From Liolophura sinensis (Eukaryota; Mollusca; Polyplacophora; Chitonida; Chitonidae): a DNA stretch of 64,000 nt. The notes below the pieces were generated by a model. It saw nothing but the letters and a program-made list of their open reading frames with translations, was not told the origin of the DNA and ran no database searches. The stretch is from contig NC_088298.1 of NCBI RefSeq assembly GCF_032854445.1, positions 3,840,160 to 3,904,159 of the forward strand. Direction: 5' to 3'. The number at the start of each line of letters is the position of its first letter. Position 1 is the first letter of the stretch. Positions 1 to 28,600 of this stretch are shown piece by piece. A program made the position numbers and the translations under genes.

Positions 1-112
1 TGGACCAACATTTCAACCATGAAAAAGAATTTAAAAAAATGAAACTTTTTTCGCATTGATTTATATTTATAAAGGTACAGAAGTTTTACAAACTTACTTT
101 TTCCTTGTTTAG

Positions 113-15702
<15,590 letters not shown>

Positions 15703-17695
15703 GTGCCGTGCCCACAAAGTTGTAATCGTCATTGTCAATCCAACGTATTTTGTCCGAAAGCGTGCTATGTGTCCTGTTTCAATCCCTAAATATGTCAACT
15801 AAAAGCAGAAATCAAGGCCTCTTTATCAGCGATTAAGATAAAGGTCATGCTTCACGACTTCCATTCCATACCTGTGTAATTCATGATGCCTAACAAACAT
15901 GGATAAACATGTCCGAGCAAAGTATAAACAAATGAAGTTTGTCTTTGTAAGACGCAATAACGGAGAGTAAACTGTAACTTTGCTTTTCTTTATTTTCATT
16001 GTTATACTTTTTTTTTTTTTATACCAAAAGCGTTTTGGGTGAAGTGTGAAATTAGCACAAATTTAGGACAAAATTAGGACAAAGAAGATAAAGTGCATGT
16101 GTAAGCCTGTAAATCAAGCAAGTTCAAGGGGGTATGTGCTTGGGAGATAACCTAGATTGTGACCCCTGAAATGTCACATAGTTTCTTCATTCTGCTTACA
16201 AATAGTTTGTAAAATTAAAACGTCCATTAGTACTATTAGAAGCATCCATAGGTTATTAAAAGTTCGTTCTCAAGCCAACTCAATTCTGTGTTCAAAGAGC
16301 CAAATTCTGAAACTTTTGCATAATTTTGTTCAGTTTATTTATTTTTTTTTCTTTGTGTTTTACTAACATTCCAAGTCTGTTAAAAAATCAACACTGAGGA
16401 GAAATGTTAAAAAAAAAAAAAAAAAAACAGATCTGAAAATGATTTCTTGAAGATTTTGATTGGGTTAATGCCTAGAGGGAGAGCATGGAATTTTTCGGTT
16501 TGTGTCATTTCTGGAGAAATTCTAATAAAATAAGCGATATTCTGTTGGCTCAAAATACTGCACGTAACCAAGAAAAAGCATTTCTAAGCAAATGTAAACA
16601 TTTTCAGTATACCTACATTTGTAGATCATCTATGGATTTATTTGTTTGGTGGCAAAAATTTGTGATTCCTTATTTAGAATTTATCCTAAAACATGATCCA
16701 TTGACAATATAGGGAAGTCACATTGTGTTGTTGCGAATCTCGAGTGGAACTGGCAGTGTTTACAAACAATGAGAATAAAATAAATCTATATTTTCATTTA
16801 TGCGCACTTTTGTTAACAAATTCAGCGAATGGACACAAAAAGCTTGATGTATAAAGATGTCATTTCATTATCTTTAATTTTGAAGGAGATAAAAAAAAGG
16901 GGATTGCACCATCCCAGCTACTGTATTGTGTAAAACATGTAAACCTATCACGCTGATGAAATATGTGCCCAAAACACTTGGTTGTGTTGTGAAAGGAGTA
17001 AATACTACTGGTACGATCACAAACTTGTCTCAGAAACACTGATATCTCTCTCAACTGACTGGTTACCTTGAATGGACCCCTTATTGTTAAAAACCTGACA
17101 TCATTAGCTAGAAATCTGTTATTCAACCCCGCACACATTTCTCTTGCATAATGTTGATGCGCTGTTTATTTCCAAATTTCTTTTTGTGGACATGTCTTTA
17201 CTCTAGTCTAGAATTTTTGCAGAAATTTTCTAAACCGTGTTGTACATACAATGCTGGTAATGGATATTTTACTTCATTCTTTTAGGGTTTTTTTCACTGA
17301 AAATTTCTTTTCATTCCAAAATCTGGTTAAGTCACAGGGAGTCAAGTTAGGGATGGTCCACATCACTGTGTGATGTTATTAGGAACTTTACCAGTGTGGT
17401 ATAATTTTGAATTGTGTGGGCCCCAAGATTTACCAGGAATTACGGTATATGTCACTGTTGCCACACTGTTGCAGTGGTTTTGTATATAACACTCTGTGCA
17501 TAGTATACCCTAGTTCTTCTAATTTTTGGGACAGATATTAGTAGTGTTGAAATTAGAATATTGCATTTCTTTACCAATCTTTTGGAAAAGTAAAGATATG
17601 AGTATGTTCTTCATCAGATGATTTAAGCTTAAAATGAGAAGACCAGGTGTCCCAAAAATGAGAAGACATAGGGGACATAAACCAGACATAATTAT

Positions 17696-17925
17696 GTGTA
17701 CCCTGATTCCTCAACCTTTTCGCGTATGAAAGAGCAACTTTCAGCGCAATTTATTCACATTTTTAATTTGATTTTGGAGACAAAAATACATTGGTTGGAT
17801 TGGCCAGTTTCAGAGCTTCACAAAAAGTATAATTTTATCAGTCCGTACAGAATAATGCCTACAGAATGCGCTTTAATTACCACCTGGCAAACATGTGACG
17901 AGGTTGAAGACTTACTGTAACTATA
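17696..17925 (+). mobile_element. MITE family M1, copy 2
   Basis: It starts GATTCCTCAACCTTTTCGCG and ends GAGGTTGAAGACTTAC, imperfect inverted ends. The interior carries AAAGAGCAACTTTCAGCGCAA, TTGATTTTGGAGACAAAAA, TTGGTTGGATTGGCCAGTTT and CAGAATAATGCC. No protein is encoded. Confidence 0.8.
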
Positions 17926-18954
17926 TTTGCATGGTATGAGAAATTTCGTGTATGTTATATAAACTTCTCAAATATATATATATATATGTATATAACCTAA
18001 AATCCATCAATGATATAAAAAAAAAACAAAAAAAAAAAAAACAAATGCATTTAAAGGTGAAAAATGTTGGTTGTTTAGGTGTCATTTTAAAATGGCACTT
18101 TGAAGAAACAAATAATTCCACTAAAATATACACTGAGATATCATTAAGAGTGGCATCGCTTAATGTAGAACACTAACTGTAATCATTTGTGTTATTGATC
18201 ATGAATTTTGTTTTATACGAACTGAAGATGGGCAAAGTGCAAAACTATATACGCTAAAATGTTGGTGGAAACGCTGAATTATCTCCCTTAACTCCATTAC
18301 TTTGATTTGACTACAATGTTGTTCTGTCATTTGATTTTTTTTAACAGGAAACAAAAACCATTCCATTTTACATGGAGGACTTCGTTTTACATTAATCTCA
18401 GCATTAAGTTTCCTCCAGTGTTTTACCTTGAATTATATCTAAATATGAGAATAATAAGAGATTTGTATTGAAATTTTGACACTTTCCTGGTTATTTTTTA
18501 ACATTTCCCCAAAATGCATTTATAGTCTGTGCATGCTGTCCGTTATATACTGTTCTTCTCCAAGTTTAGTGTAGTCACACCTTTGGGATTTAAACCAATG
18601 ACCTTTGGAACTGTAGCCAGATATCCTGACCCCTATTTCTCAGTGTAGACTAAGTTGAATGAAACTGCCATGACCACACATGCTAAAGACACTCACATTT
18701 TTAGTTGAGGGACTGGTAGTTACAATTTAAACTAAAATTTTGTAATTTACTTGTTTTGGCCATTATTGAGAATTTTGTTGATCTTAGACATATGTTTTTA
18801 GGTTTATTTGAAAGGGAGGATGAAAACCTTTCTGGAAAAAATGTTTTAGTGCAAAAAGTATTATATATGACCTTTGTTTGATGCTAAAAATACACCTCTT
18901 TGTGCAAATTTTTGGGAAATAGCTGTACATGTAAATGCAGTATTAACAGCCTAC

Positions 18955-19325
18955 TTTGTGGATGGGGCAGATTCCACAAAGGCACCTTTGACTGAACTCA
19001 GAATTTGTAGAGCTTTTCTTTGAGGAAATAAGAATTAAAATTCTGACCACCTCATCAGTGTTATCTTAAAGGGATACAGAATCGACGCTGATTGGCTGAC
19101 AGTGGAGATAGGATTACCTGGGTTAAACCCAACAGACGCTTGAATAAATGTACTATATTCAGTTTCAGAAATTCAGCTTGGGCTAGGTTTGCCAATCACG
19201 AGACAATCAGAATCAATCCTGTATCCCTTCAAGACAAATGTGTTATAATTTCAAAAGTAAGCATTGATACAAGGTTTTACATTTTGATGTAAATCAGAAA
19301 TGGCTTTGTGGGACCAAGGCCCTGT
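18955..19325. mobile_element. Hairpin-ended MITE, family M2, copy 1
   Basis: The left end GGGGCAGATTCCACAAAGG and the right end GGCTTTGTGGGACCAAGGCC are inverted repeats. The same terminal motif bounds the element at 24172-24413. The interior is AT-rich without a transposase. Confidence 0.6.
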
Positions 19326-20344
19326 TATTTATCCAGTGGGAAGTTCTATTCGATCTGCTTGATAGTCGGTGCATTCCACATTGATACGCAAGGCAAAATA
19401 AAATAGGTTTGAAAACCGTGAATCTCGAAGACATTTCCTGGGATAATATCAAAGATCTCTACTATTGACCTGTAAAACCATATAAAAGGATTCCTTTCTC
19501 CTGTTACCTTGTATCTGTGTATGTGGGTAGTAATCTTTGACTTGTCTCATTCTTGAATGGGAATTTTGTTTGTCTGTTTTTTGTCGCAATTCCTGATGCG
19601 CAGCTAACGAGTTAACATTGAAAAACCTCACTCAAGCATCATTACTTGCAGAATGGTTTTTGTTTATGCGTAAAATTTTGAAGTCGTGGGGTATTTACTA
19701 CATCACATTCCGTTCCAATTTTTATTTGTCCTCGTTTTTTTTTTTTAATTTCAGTTATGTTTACCTGATTTTTTGGATGACTTAAGTTTTATCTGTATAA
19801 ACTATGCTAAATAAATGAGTATGTATAATATATATAGATGTGAAAACACGGTTGTGATTGTTCGGGTTTGGTTATTTGGTCGACTTGATTTGGGTTGTGC
19901 CAAGATCTTAGTGAACAGTGATTTTTGTTAAGTAGTGCGATTTGAAAGGTCTAATGAGAATGGACAAAATATTTTTAAAAACTTGGTTTTCGTCTTTTTT
20001 TTATTTTTTTTTTTTCTGTTGTTGCAATTCCTTTGTGACCGTTTTACAGCACAGTGGGAAGATCTGCCAACATGTTGTGGATGATTATGGATTTCATGGA
20101 TTCTGGCTTGGGAATTTCAGACTCTTGTTTAAAATTAAAAAACAAAAACAAAAGAACAGAAGCAGCCAACCTTGTTGGAAAAGGTGATTGCTAATGAAAT
20201 TTGGAGGTAGGGTGACTTATTTTCAGACTTTTCTTTTACTTCACAATACTTTAGGGCTTACAGTACTTGTTTATCCTTTTTACACAGTGCCTGGTCTCCG
20301 ACAGTGAATTTCTGTATTTCCTTACTCTCATTGCTCATGGATAT

Positions 20345-20470
20345 TGGTACGTCACATATGGAGCGGTTGGTCAGTAACTTGCCAAAGATCGGTGGTTTCC
20401 AACAGAGCACTCGCGGTTTCCTCTGCCCATAAAACTGACTGTCAGAGTGAAAAATTCTTTAGTGTGGTGT
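20345..20470 (+). mobile_element. SINE-like fragment, variant of family A
   Basis: GTTGGTCAGTAACTTGCCAAAG, TCGGTGGTTTCCAACAGAGC and CTGCCCATAAAACTGACTG. The same arrangement occurs at 62940-63075, so this looks like a sub-family with a different 3' end. Confidence 0.55.
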
Positions 20471-21127
20471 TGAGCAGATATTCTACCCCGTTGTTAGTTG
20501 CGGGCCGTGTTCAAATAAACATATTAAATAGAGATGACCTTTCAAACAACATCGAGTGTATCACACAATACACTGGCCAGTGTGTTGACCTCCCCGAGTA
20601 ATATCATTTCATGCAGTCTACAAATGAGAGAATTTGAGTTTGTTAGATCTGATTCGTGATTTATATATAAAGGTGAACTTTGGGAATTTCCTTCAATGAT
20701 AAAAGCACAGTTAATAGATACCACTTTTGTTTCCACATTTTCTTACATTTTACACCTAGACGCCATGATCTTGAAAAAGAAACATTTGTTTCAAGACGTT
20801 CCAATCTGAGGTCGGCAGTATGACGTTATAATACATGTACTGAAACTTTTTACAGTCACGCAACAGTAAGACACGACATACATACGCAACTTTGACCTAT
20901 CTAGGTCAACTGCTATAGCCTAAGCTTGATTGTTCTAAAATGCATGACCTCTTTGGAGGCAGTAAAACAGAAAGGCAGCATGAAAGATGCAGTTTTGGCC
21001 ACATTTTCTTCTTCATTTTCTTGTTTGGGGTAGAATAGACTTAACACCTTCGTCTTGGTGTTGGATGTCTCTGACATTGCTGATCCTTGCTTCGTAGTCA
21101 AATCCTGAGAATGTAGCTCAGCACTCA

Positions 21128-21710
21128 ACTGGCCACACATCAACCAATTGCTGGCAAACTGGCCACACATCAACCAATCGCTGGCAAACTGGCCACACAT
21201 CAACCAATCACTGGCAAACTGGCCACACATCAACCAGTCGCTGGCAAACTGGCCACACATCAACCAATCACTGGCAAACTGGCCACACATCAACCAATCA
21301 CTAGAAAACTGGACACAAACTGAGTTTGCTGACCACACATCAACCAATCGCTGGCAAATTGGCCACACAACGAGTTTGCTGACCACACATCAACCAATCG
21401 CTGGCAAACTGGCCACAAACCGAGTTTGCTGACCACACATCAACCAATCGCTGGCAAATTGGCTACAAACCAAATTTGTTGGCCACATATCAACCAATCT
21501 CTGGCAAATTGGCCATAAACCAAGTTTGCTGACCACACATCAACCAATCGCTGGCAAATTGGCTATAAACCGAGTTTGCTGACCACACATCAACCAATCG
21601 CTGGCAAATTGGCCCTAAACCAAGTTTGTTGACCACACATCAACCAATCGCTGGCAAATTCGCCATTAACCGAGTTTACTGACCACACATCAACCCGTCA
21701 GCCTCACATC
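21128..21710. repeat. Two-tier minisatellite: 30-bp units switching to 50-bp units
   Basis: The first tier, to about 21310, repeats CTGGCAAACTGGCCACACAT + CAACCAATCG (30 bp, about six copies). From about 21311 a 20-bp insert, AAACCGAGTTTGCTGACCAC, gives 50-bp units that continue to about 21700 (roughly eight copies). The 30-bp period keeps frames open on both strands, giving spurious ORFs of 94 and 157 codons. Confidence 0.9.
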
Positions 21711-22784
21711 AAGCCAAGACATACTGTAGATTTTCAAAGAATGACATCAGACAGGATTAGATTTCGTGGTAGAGAAAAATAATATATTATGTTCATCAGT
21801 CAACAGTGTACAATGAATGACAAAGCGTGATACATATCTATATGTACAGAAGAATTTGGTACCATAATATGCCATTTATAACATCTCCAAGCATTAACAA
21901 GCAGTCATCTGTAACAAGAACAATAGTAACCACTGGTTTGGTGTCAAAAATTGTCAATAGCAAAGCAAATTTCTGTTAAAATATTAAAATGAAAATTCCA
22001 AAACTATATGTAAATGTTCATTATTGTACATGACTTCAGGGTTTTTAATACTTTCATAACATTCCAATCCAGGTAAATATCATTTGTTCTTCATCTAAAA
22101 AAATATACTTTCATTTATTGTTTCAGATTTTTGTAAAGAGTTAAAGGCACTCAAACACTTAAGTTATAAGGTGGGCTTTATTTGAGACCATGCTATCAGA
22201 GGTCAGGAACTTTGACATCACAGGAAGTTTATCAAACTCTAATCATGATACTGAATGTTGGAATAACTATTTTTTTACCCACGAAAGGTTACCGAAATAA
22301 TGTTCCCAAAAATTCCTTCCTTCTGGTGAAGATCAGGAAAAAAGGTGAAAGTGACGTCAGAGTTCATTTCTACTCTCAGTACGTATCATCAATTCCACCA
22401 TAGTTTTCAAATATTTAGATGCCTTTCAACACTTTGAAAAAATAAATGAAAGTATTTCTACGCATGGTTTTCAGTTGTCTTTATGATGAACCTTACTTCA
22501 TATTTTAGTTTCCTTTTACTTTAAGCAGTATTCACAGGGTTGAGATTTGTCGTAATGATATACAAAGTGGAACAACATCAAACTCTGTGAACCACTGATT
22601 AGTTCATATTGAAAACGTACATATTGCGTTCATATAAAATGGAGTTTGTCCTCCTTTCAATTAAACTAGTCACAACCTAAGAGTCTACAGGAAAAGATGG
22701 CACCAACAGCATGCTGCTTAAGGAAAATGCGGATGTCTTTTTGTGTTCTAGAAGTTCTACACAAAAAAAAAAAAAGATTATGCT

Positions 22785-22912
22785 CTTGTAATAAATGCAA
22801 TATTCATGACCAGAAATAAATGTATTATTCACAATCAGTAATAAATGTATTCTTAATCAAGTAATAAATGGATTCATAATCAAGTAATAAATGTATTCAT
22901 AATCAGTTATGA
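22785..22912. repeat. Short tandem repeat, about 24 bp (AAGTAATAAATGTATTCATAATC)
   Basis: Five imperfect copies of AGTAATAAATGTATTCATAAT. It is AT-rich and intergenic. Confidence 0.75.
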
Positions 22913-23499
22913 GGACACTGTGAAAGAGTGGGAACTACTTCGTGCCATACTCCTCGCACTGCAAGTGCTGCTCTCTACATTCGCTTTATTCACAGCCTCC
23001 ACTGGACAAACTTGATGTCTGGAGCCTCTGCACAGCACGAAGACTCATATAGACTAAGAAGGTTAGAATCCAGCTCCACAGGTGAAGCAGATTTAACAGT
23101 GTACTACCCTACCGAGCAGCTAGGTCAGCTCTACACACACCTGGAATCATCCCAGAGGAGCTTGCTGTTTTACCTTAAGAGCAGCCTTAAATCTTAAATA
23201 AAACCCCAACCTTGTAGATTTACAAATCAATGAAGAGATAAATTATGTCTGCATACAACTGTGGCTTTAGCTTTATGTTCCGATCAATGAGTAGAGTAAA
23301 TCCTTGGTCTCTTGATGAAACATCTTTCCTTCGATGTACTTTCGCTATGTTTGGACTCTAAATTTCATGCTATATTCAATTTCAAGTCATGTGACATTGT
23401 GAAACCCCGGTCTTTGCATCACATGGTTTTGTTTACTGAGTTTCCCGCACTTGTAGCCAAGGGTCACACACAGTACCACAGAAACATCAGAAGGGCCAG

Positions 23500-23916
23500 A
23501 TGTCAAGCGGGAATTGTATTATTTGCGGCTGTCATTTTACCACAGCATTGAGACATGTCCCAAGTGTTTTCTTTGTGACACGCAAATCCCCGGGTCACGT
23601 GACAGCGAGTATGGCAGCCAAAAATGGCGACCAACCCATCAAAATGAAGGCAACTTGTGCGTCAACATCAACTGATTTTGTCATACATACTGGAGCAGGG
23701 ATAATGCGCGTTTGTTTTGAAGCGTCTCTTTATATGTTGTCTTCACAGAAACAGTTTTATGCAGATCAGGACAAAATAACTTTGCTAAAAACCATATGTT
23801 CTACAACCTGTTTGATACCAGAAGTCAGTGTGGCTCTGTCTGCTCGGCATGTCAGTGCATCGTTACATCAGCTGAACCACACTGATGCAGCTACGTTAGA
23901 ATCATGTACATTATAA
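23500..23916 (+). other. Unassigned ORF, 138 codons, with E-box palindrome
   Basis: The ORF begins MSSGNCIICGCHFTTALRH and contains a second in-frame Met at 23611 (ATGGCAGCC, good start context) just after the palindrome GTCACGTGAC at 23594-23603. A CxxC pair is visible but no family is recognised. It could be a first exon, a transposon remnant or chance. Confidence 0.2.
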
Positions 23917-24171
23917 GAATGCATGTATATTACAATCAAAGGTCGAGACAAGAGTTTTTGTGTTTTCTGACATCACGTTCTCCCTCATCACCATGACCCC
24001 GATGACATCAGCTTTGTTCAAGATTTCTGCAAAGAAATTTGCTAGTGGTGGCAGGGATGTGAGGTGAAATAAAAAGCAGTGCATGCACTGTGGGGAGTGT
24101 GATTTCATCATTATGGCACTTCAGAACATTGTAGTGGCATAAAACCACTTTCTGCTCCCACGTACATGTAC

Positions 24172-24413
24172 ACACCTGGGACGGGTTCCACAAAGCCATT
24201 TCTGACTTACATGTAAGTCAATGTTTAAAACTGGGTCACAATGCTTAGTTTTTCGTACTGGAAGTTGAAATTTGCATGCGTTTGTCTAAAGATAACATTA
24301 ATGAAATGGAGAAACTTTTAATTTCTGAAATCTAAAAATAAACTTTAAGATCCCATTTCATATATTGACTTATGTCAGAAATGGCTATGAGGAATCAGTC
24401 CCTGGCATCAAGC
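24172..24413. mobile_element. Hairpin-ended MITE, family M2, copy 2
   Basis: The left end CCTGGGACGGGTTCCACAAAGCC plus ATTTCTGACTTA and the right end TATGTCAGAAATGGCTATGA plus GGAATCAGTCCCTGG form inverted arms of about 38 bp. The interior is 160 bp, AT-rich, without an ORF. Confidence 0.75.
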
Positions 24414-25614
24414 AAAAAATGTGTCAACAACATATGGCAGTTACATAATCTCGGAGCACTTTGACTGGCTCTCGATGGCAGCTGCTTAATGCGTACTCAG
24501 ATGTCTTCCTGCTCATCAGTTTGTGGACAAGCTCATCAGTAGAAGCTAATAAACCAGTTAAAATTCAGATATGAAATTGTTATGAACAGTTAAGTATCAG
24601 TGCACTATGCACTTCAACGCAATCAATATTTAATGTCATCTTTTTGAAGCATGCATCAGTCCTTTTTTAACATTTGCAAAACAGTTTTTATACTAGACTT
24701 TTTGCTGGATGCCAGGTAATGCAAGACAGAAGTGCTTCTGAGCTAAATGCTGTGTTATCTTCTGAGAAAAAAAAATGTTTGGCAAAGCAAGCCTGAATAA
24801 TTCATCTATTGTGAAGGCCACAATTAAAGTTTGACATATAACAGATATGCCATTAAGTAAGACCAGTAACACCTTTTTTGTACCTGCATATAAAATAGTC
24901 CGTTATAACAGAAAAATTGCAGTTAACAAAAAATTATGTACAGCATATGAAAATATGTGTTTGAATAAAGCAATCACACAGGAATCAGTCATTTGAATAA
25001 ACAGTACATTGTTGATGTGGACTATGATGATGGACAAAACTGTTTAAACTATTTTTCAATCAGACAGATCAATGAATTAGACTGTATTCAGAACTGGATC
25101 ACCGAGGTAAAACTGTGAACTACAGGTACTTCTCTCTGTCAATGGATCTTCCGTTGAAAGCTTATCTGAGAGAATTTGCATTATGATCGCATTTGACCAG
25201 GGGATATGAGATATCAAACTGCGTAAATATGGCATTACACAATCCGAGACTGGAGGACGAGATACACAGACGTTCCGAATGAAGGTAGAGCACATCGTTT
25301 TCTGCTGTGACATTGCAGTGCATGTGTACTTCATATACGTTTTATGAGCACACATACACCAATAATTGTGACGTAATAAAGGAAAGAAGAAATGAGTTCA
25401 CAGTTTTGGACCGTCTTGATACAGGCGAGAAGGAGTTCCTCATTACTAAAATATTGTTTAGAAGGGCTGGGAAAAGCTTGGAGCCACGCCAATTTCATTT
25501 TGTCTTTTAAGCCCAGGTACAGGTAAGCAGTAAAAAACAAAAGAAAGAATGGAATAAAAATGAAACTGAAATCCACCTTGCCTTAGTTCACTGAACAACT
25601 CAGAAACAGTATTT

Positions 25615-28600
25615 TCACAAACGGCGCAAAATATTATGCTGAGGGAGCAATGGTTGTTGTTGGACAGGCTGAAGCTGGTAGACGTTCTGCATGTCTAGCT
25701 GATGCTGCGACTGCGCCTGCTGCTGATGCGGATGAGGCTGTGGATGGGGTTGCGGATGGGTTTGCGGATGGTGCTGATACTGCTGCATCGGCTGCATCTG
25801 CTGTGTCGAGTAGTGAATAGGCTCGTTCTGCACTTGCTGGATCATTGAAGAGTACTCCGTGTGCGGAGGCTGGTATAATTGGTTGTGCTGCTCCGATTGG
25901 CTGGGCTGGGTCATGTGACCTGGCGCAGACGCCATCTGCATGGCGGGATCCATTGGTGCCATGACAGGCTGCATGGATTGAGCGGAGTGAATCGGCTGGC
26001 CGAGCTGCAAAGCGGTTGGTTCGCCAATGTGATATGTCCCAACTGCTTGCGAAGTGTTTGGTGAAGATGACTGCATTGAATGGTTCACGGACATGGAAGG
26101 TGGAAGCACTTGTTGTTGTTGTTGTTGTTGCTGCTGTAGATGTTGACTAGGATGATCTGTCATCTGGGCAACGGGTTGCATGTGCTGTAGCGGCTGGGCA
26201 ATCGGAGACATAACTTCTGGTGGTTGGAGTACCGCAGCTGAGGAAAGCTGCTGTACAGGTTGCTCTTCTGGCTTTTCCTCTTTCTTTTCATTTCCATCAG
26301 GACCAGCCTTGCCACCCGCCTGATCGCTGTGACACTTCCAACACTTGAACTTCTTCCCTTTGAGTGGATTTCCTGGCAAGGCACTCAGCATGCAGCTCCT
26401 GGCTTCTTTGATGGTTTTGTCGCAGACGGAACACTTGACGATGTTCTCATCTTGGTGCAGCTGAAGATCACGTTCGTTCGGGAAAGTCACATGACACGAC
26501 TTGCACACTGACGGGTTGGGTCGAAGATGGATTTTCATGTGACCTTTGCTAGCAAAAGGGTTGGCGAATGTTTTCCCACACACAGAGCACATGTGTTGCT
26601 TTCCATACGGACAATCGTGCATCCTTAATTCATCTGGGTCTTCGTACACTCTCTCGCATTCCGTACACCGTAGCGGATTTTCCACCATTTCGTGATACTT
26701 CATGTGCACACGGAGTCCGAACGGATGCTTAAACTTCCGTCCACAAACCGTGCAAAGAAAAGGTGTTTCTCCCGTGTGCTTCCGCATATGTACCTCCAGC
26801 TGGGCATTTCCTTTGAATCCCTTCCCACATTCAGTGCATCGGTGTCTGAAGTCATTGTTGTGTATTCGCAAGTGAGCTGTGTGGTCGCTCTTGCGCAGGA
26901 ACTTTCTTCCGCAGATGGAGCACAAAAAGCGCTTTTCCCCACCATGGATCCGCATGTGCTCAAAGAGGGTAGAAGTCCTGCGAAATGCTTTTCCACATTC
27001 TTTACATTCAAAAGGTCTTTCATTCGTGTGGACGCGTACATGCTGATTAAGGCTGTTAACCGTCTTGAAAGACTTTCCGCAGAAGTTGCAGGTTTTGCAT
27101 GCCTTCCTGTTGTCTGCCATAAGCTTGATCTTACACACATGGTCGAGCTTGAGGTAGCACTGGATACAAAAATCTCGTTTCGGAGGTCTCCCCCCTCCAA
27201 TTTTAATGCCTGTCTTGTCTTTCACCTGTTCCATCTCCTTATACTCTCCTCCAAGAGCATGGTTACTGTCTTCATTTTCGTCTGTATCCCCCTCACTATC
27301 CACACCCTTCTTTTTTTTGACAGCCTTCGTTTCCTTTACACTATCATCACCATCATTGTCATCATCAACATCATCGTCCTGATCACCTTCACTTTCGTCC
27401 GATACAATCCTCTTTTTTTTGTTTCTTCTCCTCAAATTCCAGCGTCTTGCCTGATATTGGGATTCAATGAACGCAAGCTGTTCGCTTTTGGACGAAAGCT
27501 TTTCGTCTTCATCTTCTTTCTCCTTTTCATTGCCTTTGTCACCTTTATCAACTGCTTCTTTCTCCTCACCTTTATCTTCAGGTCTTTTGGGTTGCTCACC
27601 CTGAGTGACAACATACTTTCTTGGCCTACCCCTTGTCTGTTGCCTAGGGTTTGCCCTACTCACTTTAACACTTGCCGGGGGCTGTGACGATCCCGTTGGC
27701 AAAAGCAAACCTGTGCTTGCTACACCTAAAGCATTCTTGGCTCGCCTTTTCGCGCCAAGCTTGGCATCATCAGCAGCTTGGAGTGTTGCTAGCATAAGAG
27801 CTTTTGAGGCTGACCGGGTTACTGGTGAGCCTACATCGACCTTAACCTGCTGTGCCAACTTCTGATCCCCCATTTTACAGGTGTGTGACTTGGAATTTTT
27901 GAGTTGATTTGATAAAATCGGACCCCTGACAGGCTGGCTGCACTTGCTGCACTTAAAGCTGACGGCAGCAACGTTAAGAACAGTGACAGTCATAGCTTTG
28001 GCCACACCCCCTACGGTAGACACGGTCTTCACCTCGATGGTGAACAGATGCTCTGTAGATATCATCTCGGCCAGCTCAGATGTAGGTTTTGCCACGGTGG
28101 CGTTCGTCACAGATGGTACGTTATGAACCTAAAAGAGAAGAGATGATAAAAATGAATAACTGAATATTTTTGATATTAATTACATGTACAGACATATTTC
28201 TTCTAATTTTTAGCCCAGCTATTCTGCTGATTTTAAGAAATATATATATTATATATATATATATATATAAATGTGGAGAAGATTCGACGACTTTCATTGA
28301 GGCATTAGCCAAAATGGCGGACATGAGTACAGATGACGATTTCGAAGGCTTTATGAATATAGACATTTGGGAGGATTTTGATTTGGACATTTCGGTTTCA
28401 GATATTAGCACTGACATAGAAGAGTCTTCTGACAAGGAGGAATTAACTTTAGGTCAACAAGGCTCCAGAATTAACGAGAGACGCAAACTTGAACAATCAG
28501 AAACTGTACCAGTAACAACAACAATGCGAAGTAAGGAAAGGCAATTTTATTCAAATTGAGAGATACACACTTCTAATGGAGCCATTAATTTTATGTTTAC

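Larger units (their letters stand above)
15703..20900 (+). other. ICA1 3' UTR and downstream non-coding DNA
   Basis: No ORF here resembles a gene. Possible poly(A) signals in the ICA1 direction include AATAAA at about 16773 and 19809, so the 3' UTR could be 1-4 kb long; the sequence does not decide which. Poly-A/poly-T runs (16003-16020, 16410-16427, 18019-18042) and the transposons listed separately make up most of the rest. Confidence 0.5.
21720..25614. other. Intergenic DNA and 3' UTR of the zinc-finger gene
   Basis: This lies between the two convergent genes ICA1 (+) and the zinc-finger gene (-). It contains an AATAAATGTATTC-type short tandem stretch at about 22785-22912, an M2 MITE at 24172-24413, and a 138-codon ORF of unknown value at 23500-23916. 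Which bases belong to each transcript cannot be read from the sequence. Confidence 0.5.

Noticed and set aside
26692..27687. 331-codon plus-strand ORF
   Set aside because: It is the antisense shadow of the zinc-finger exon; the minus frame has C2H2 fingers.
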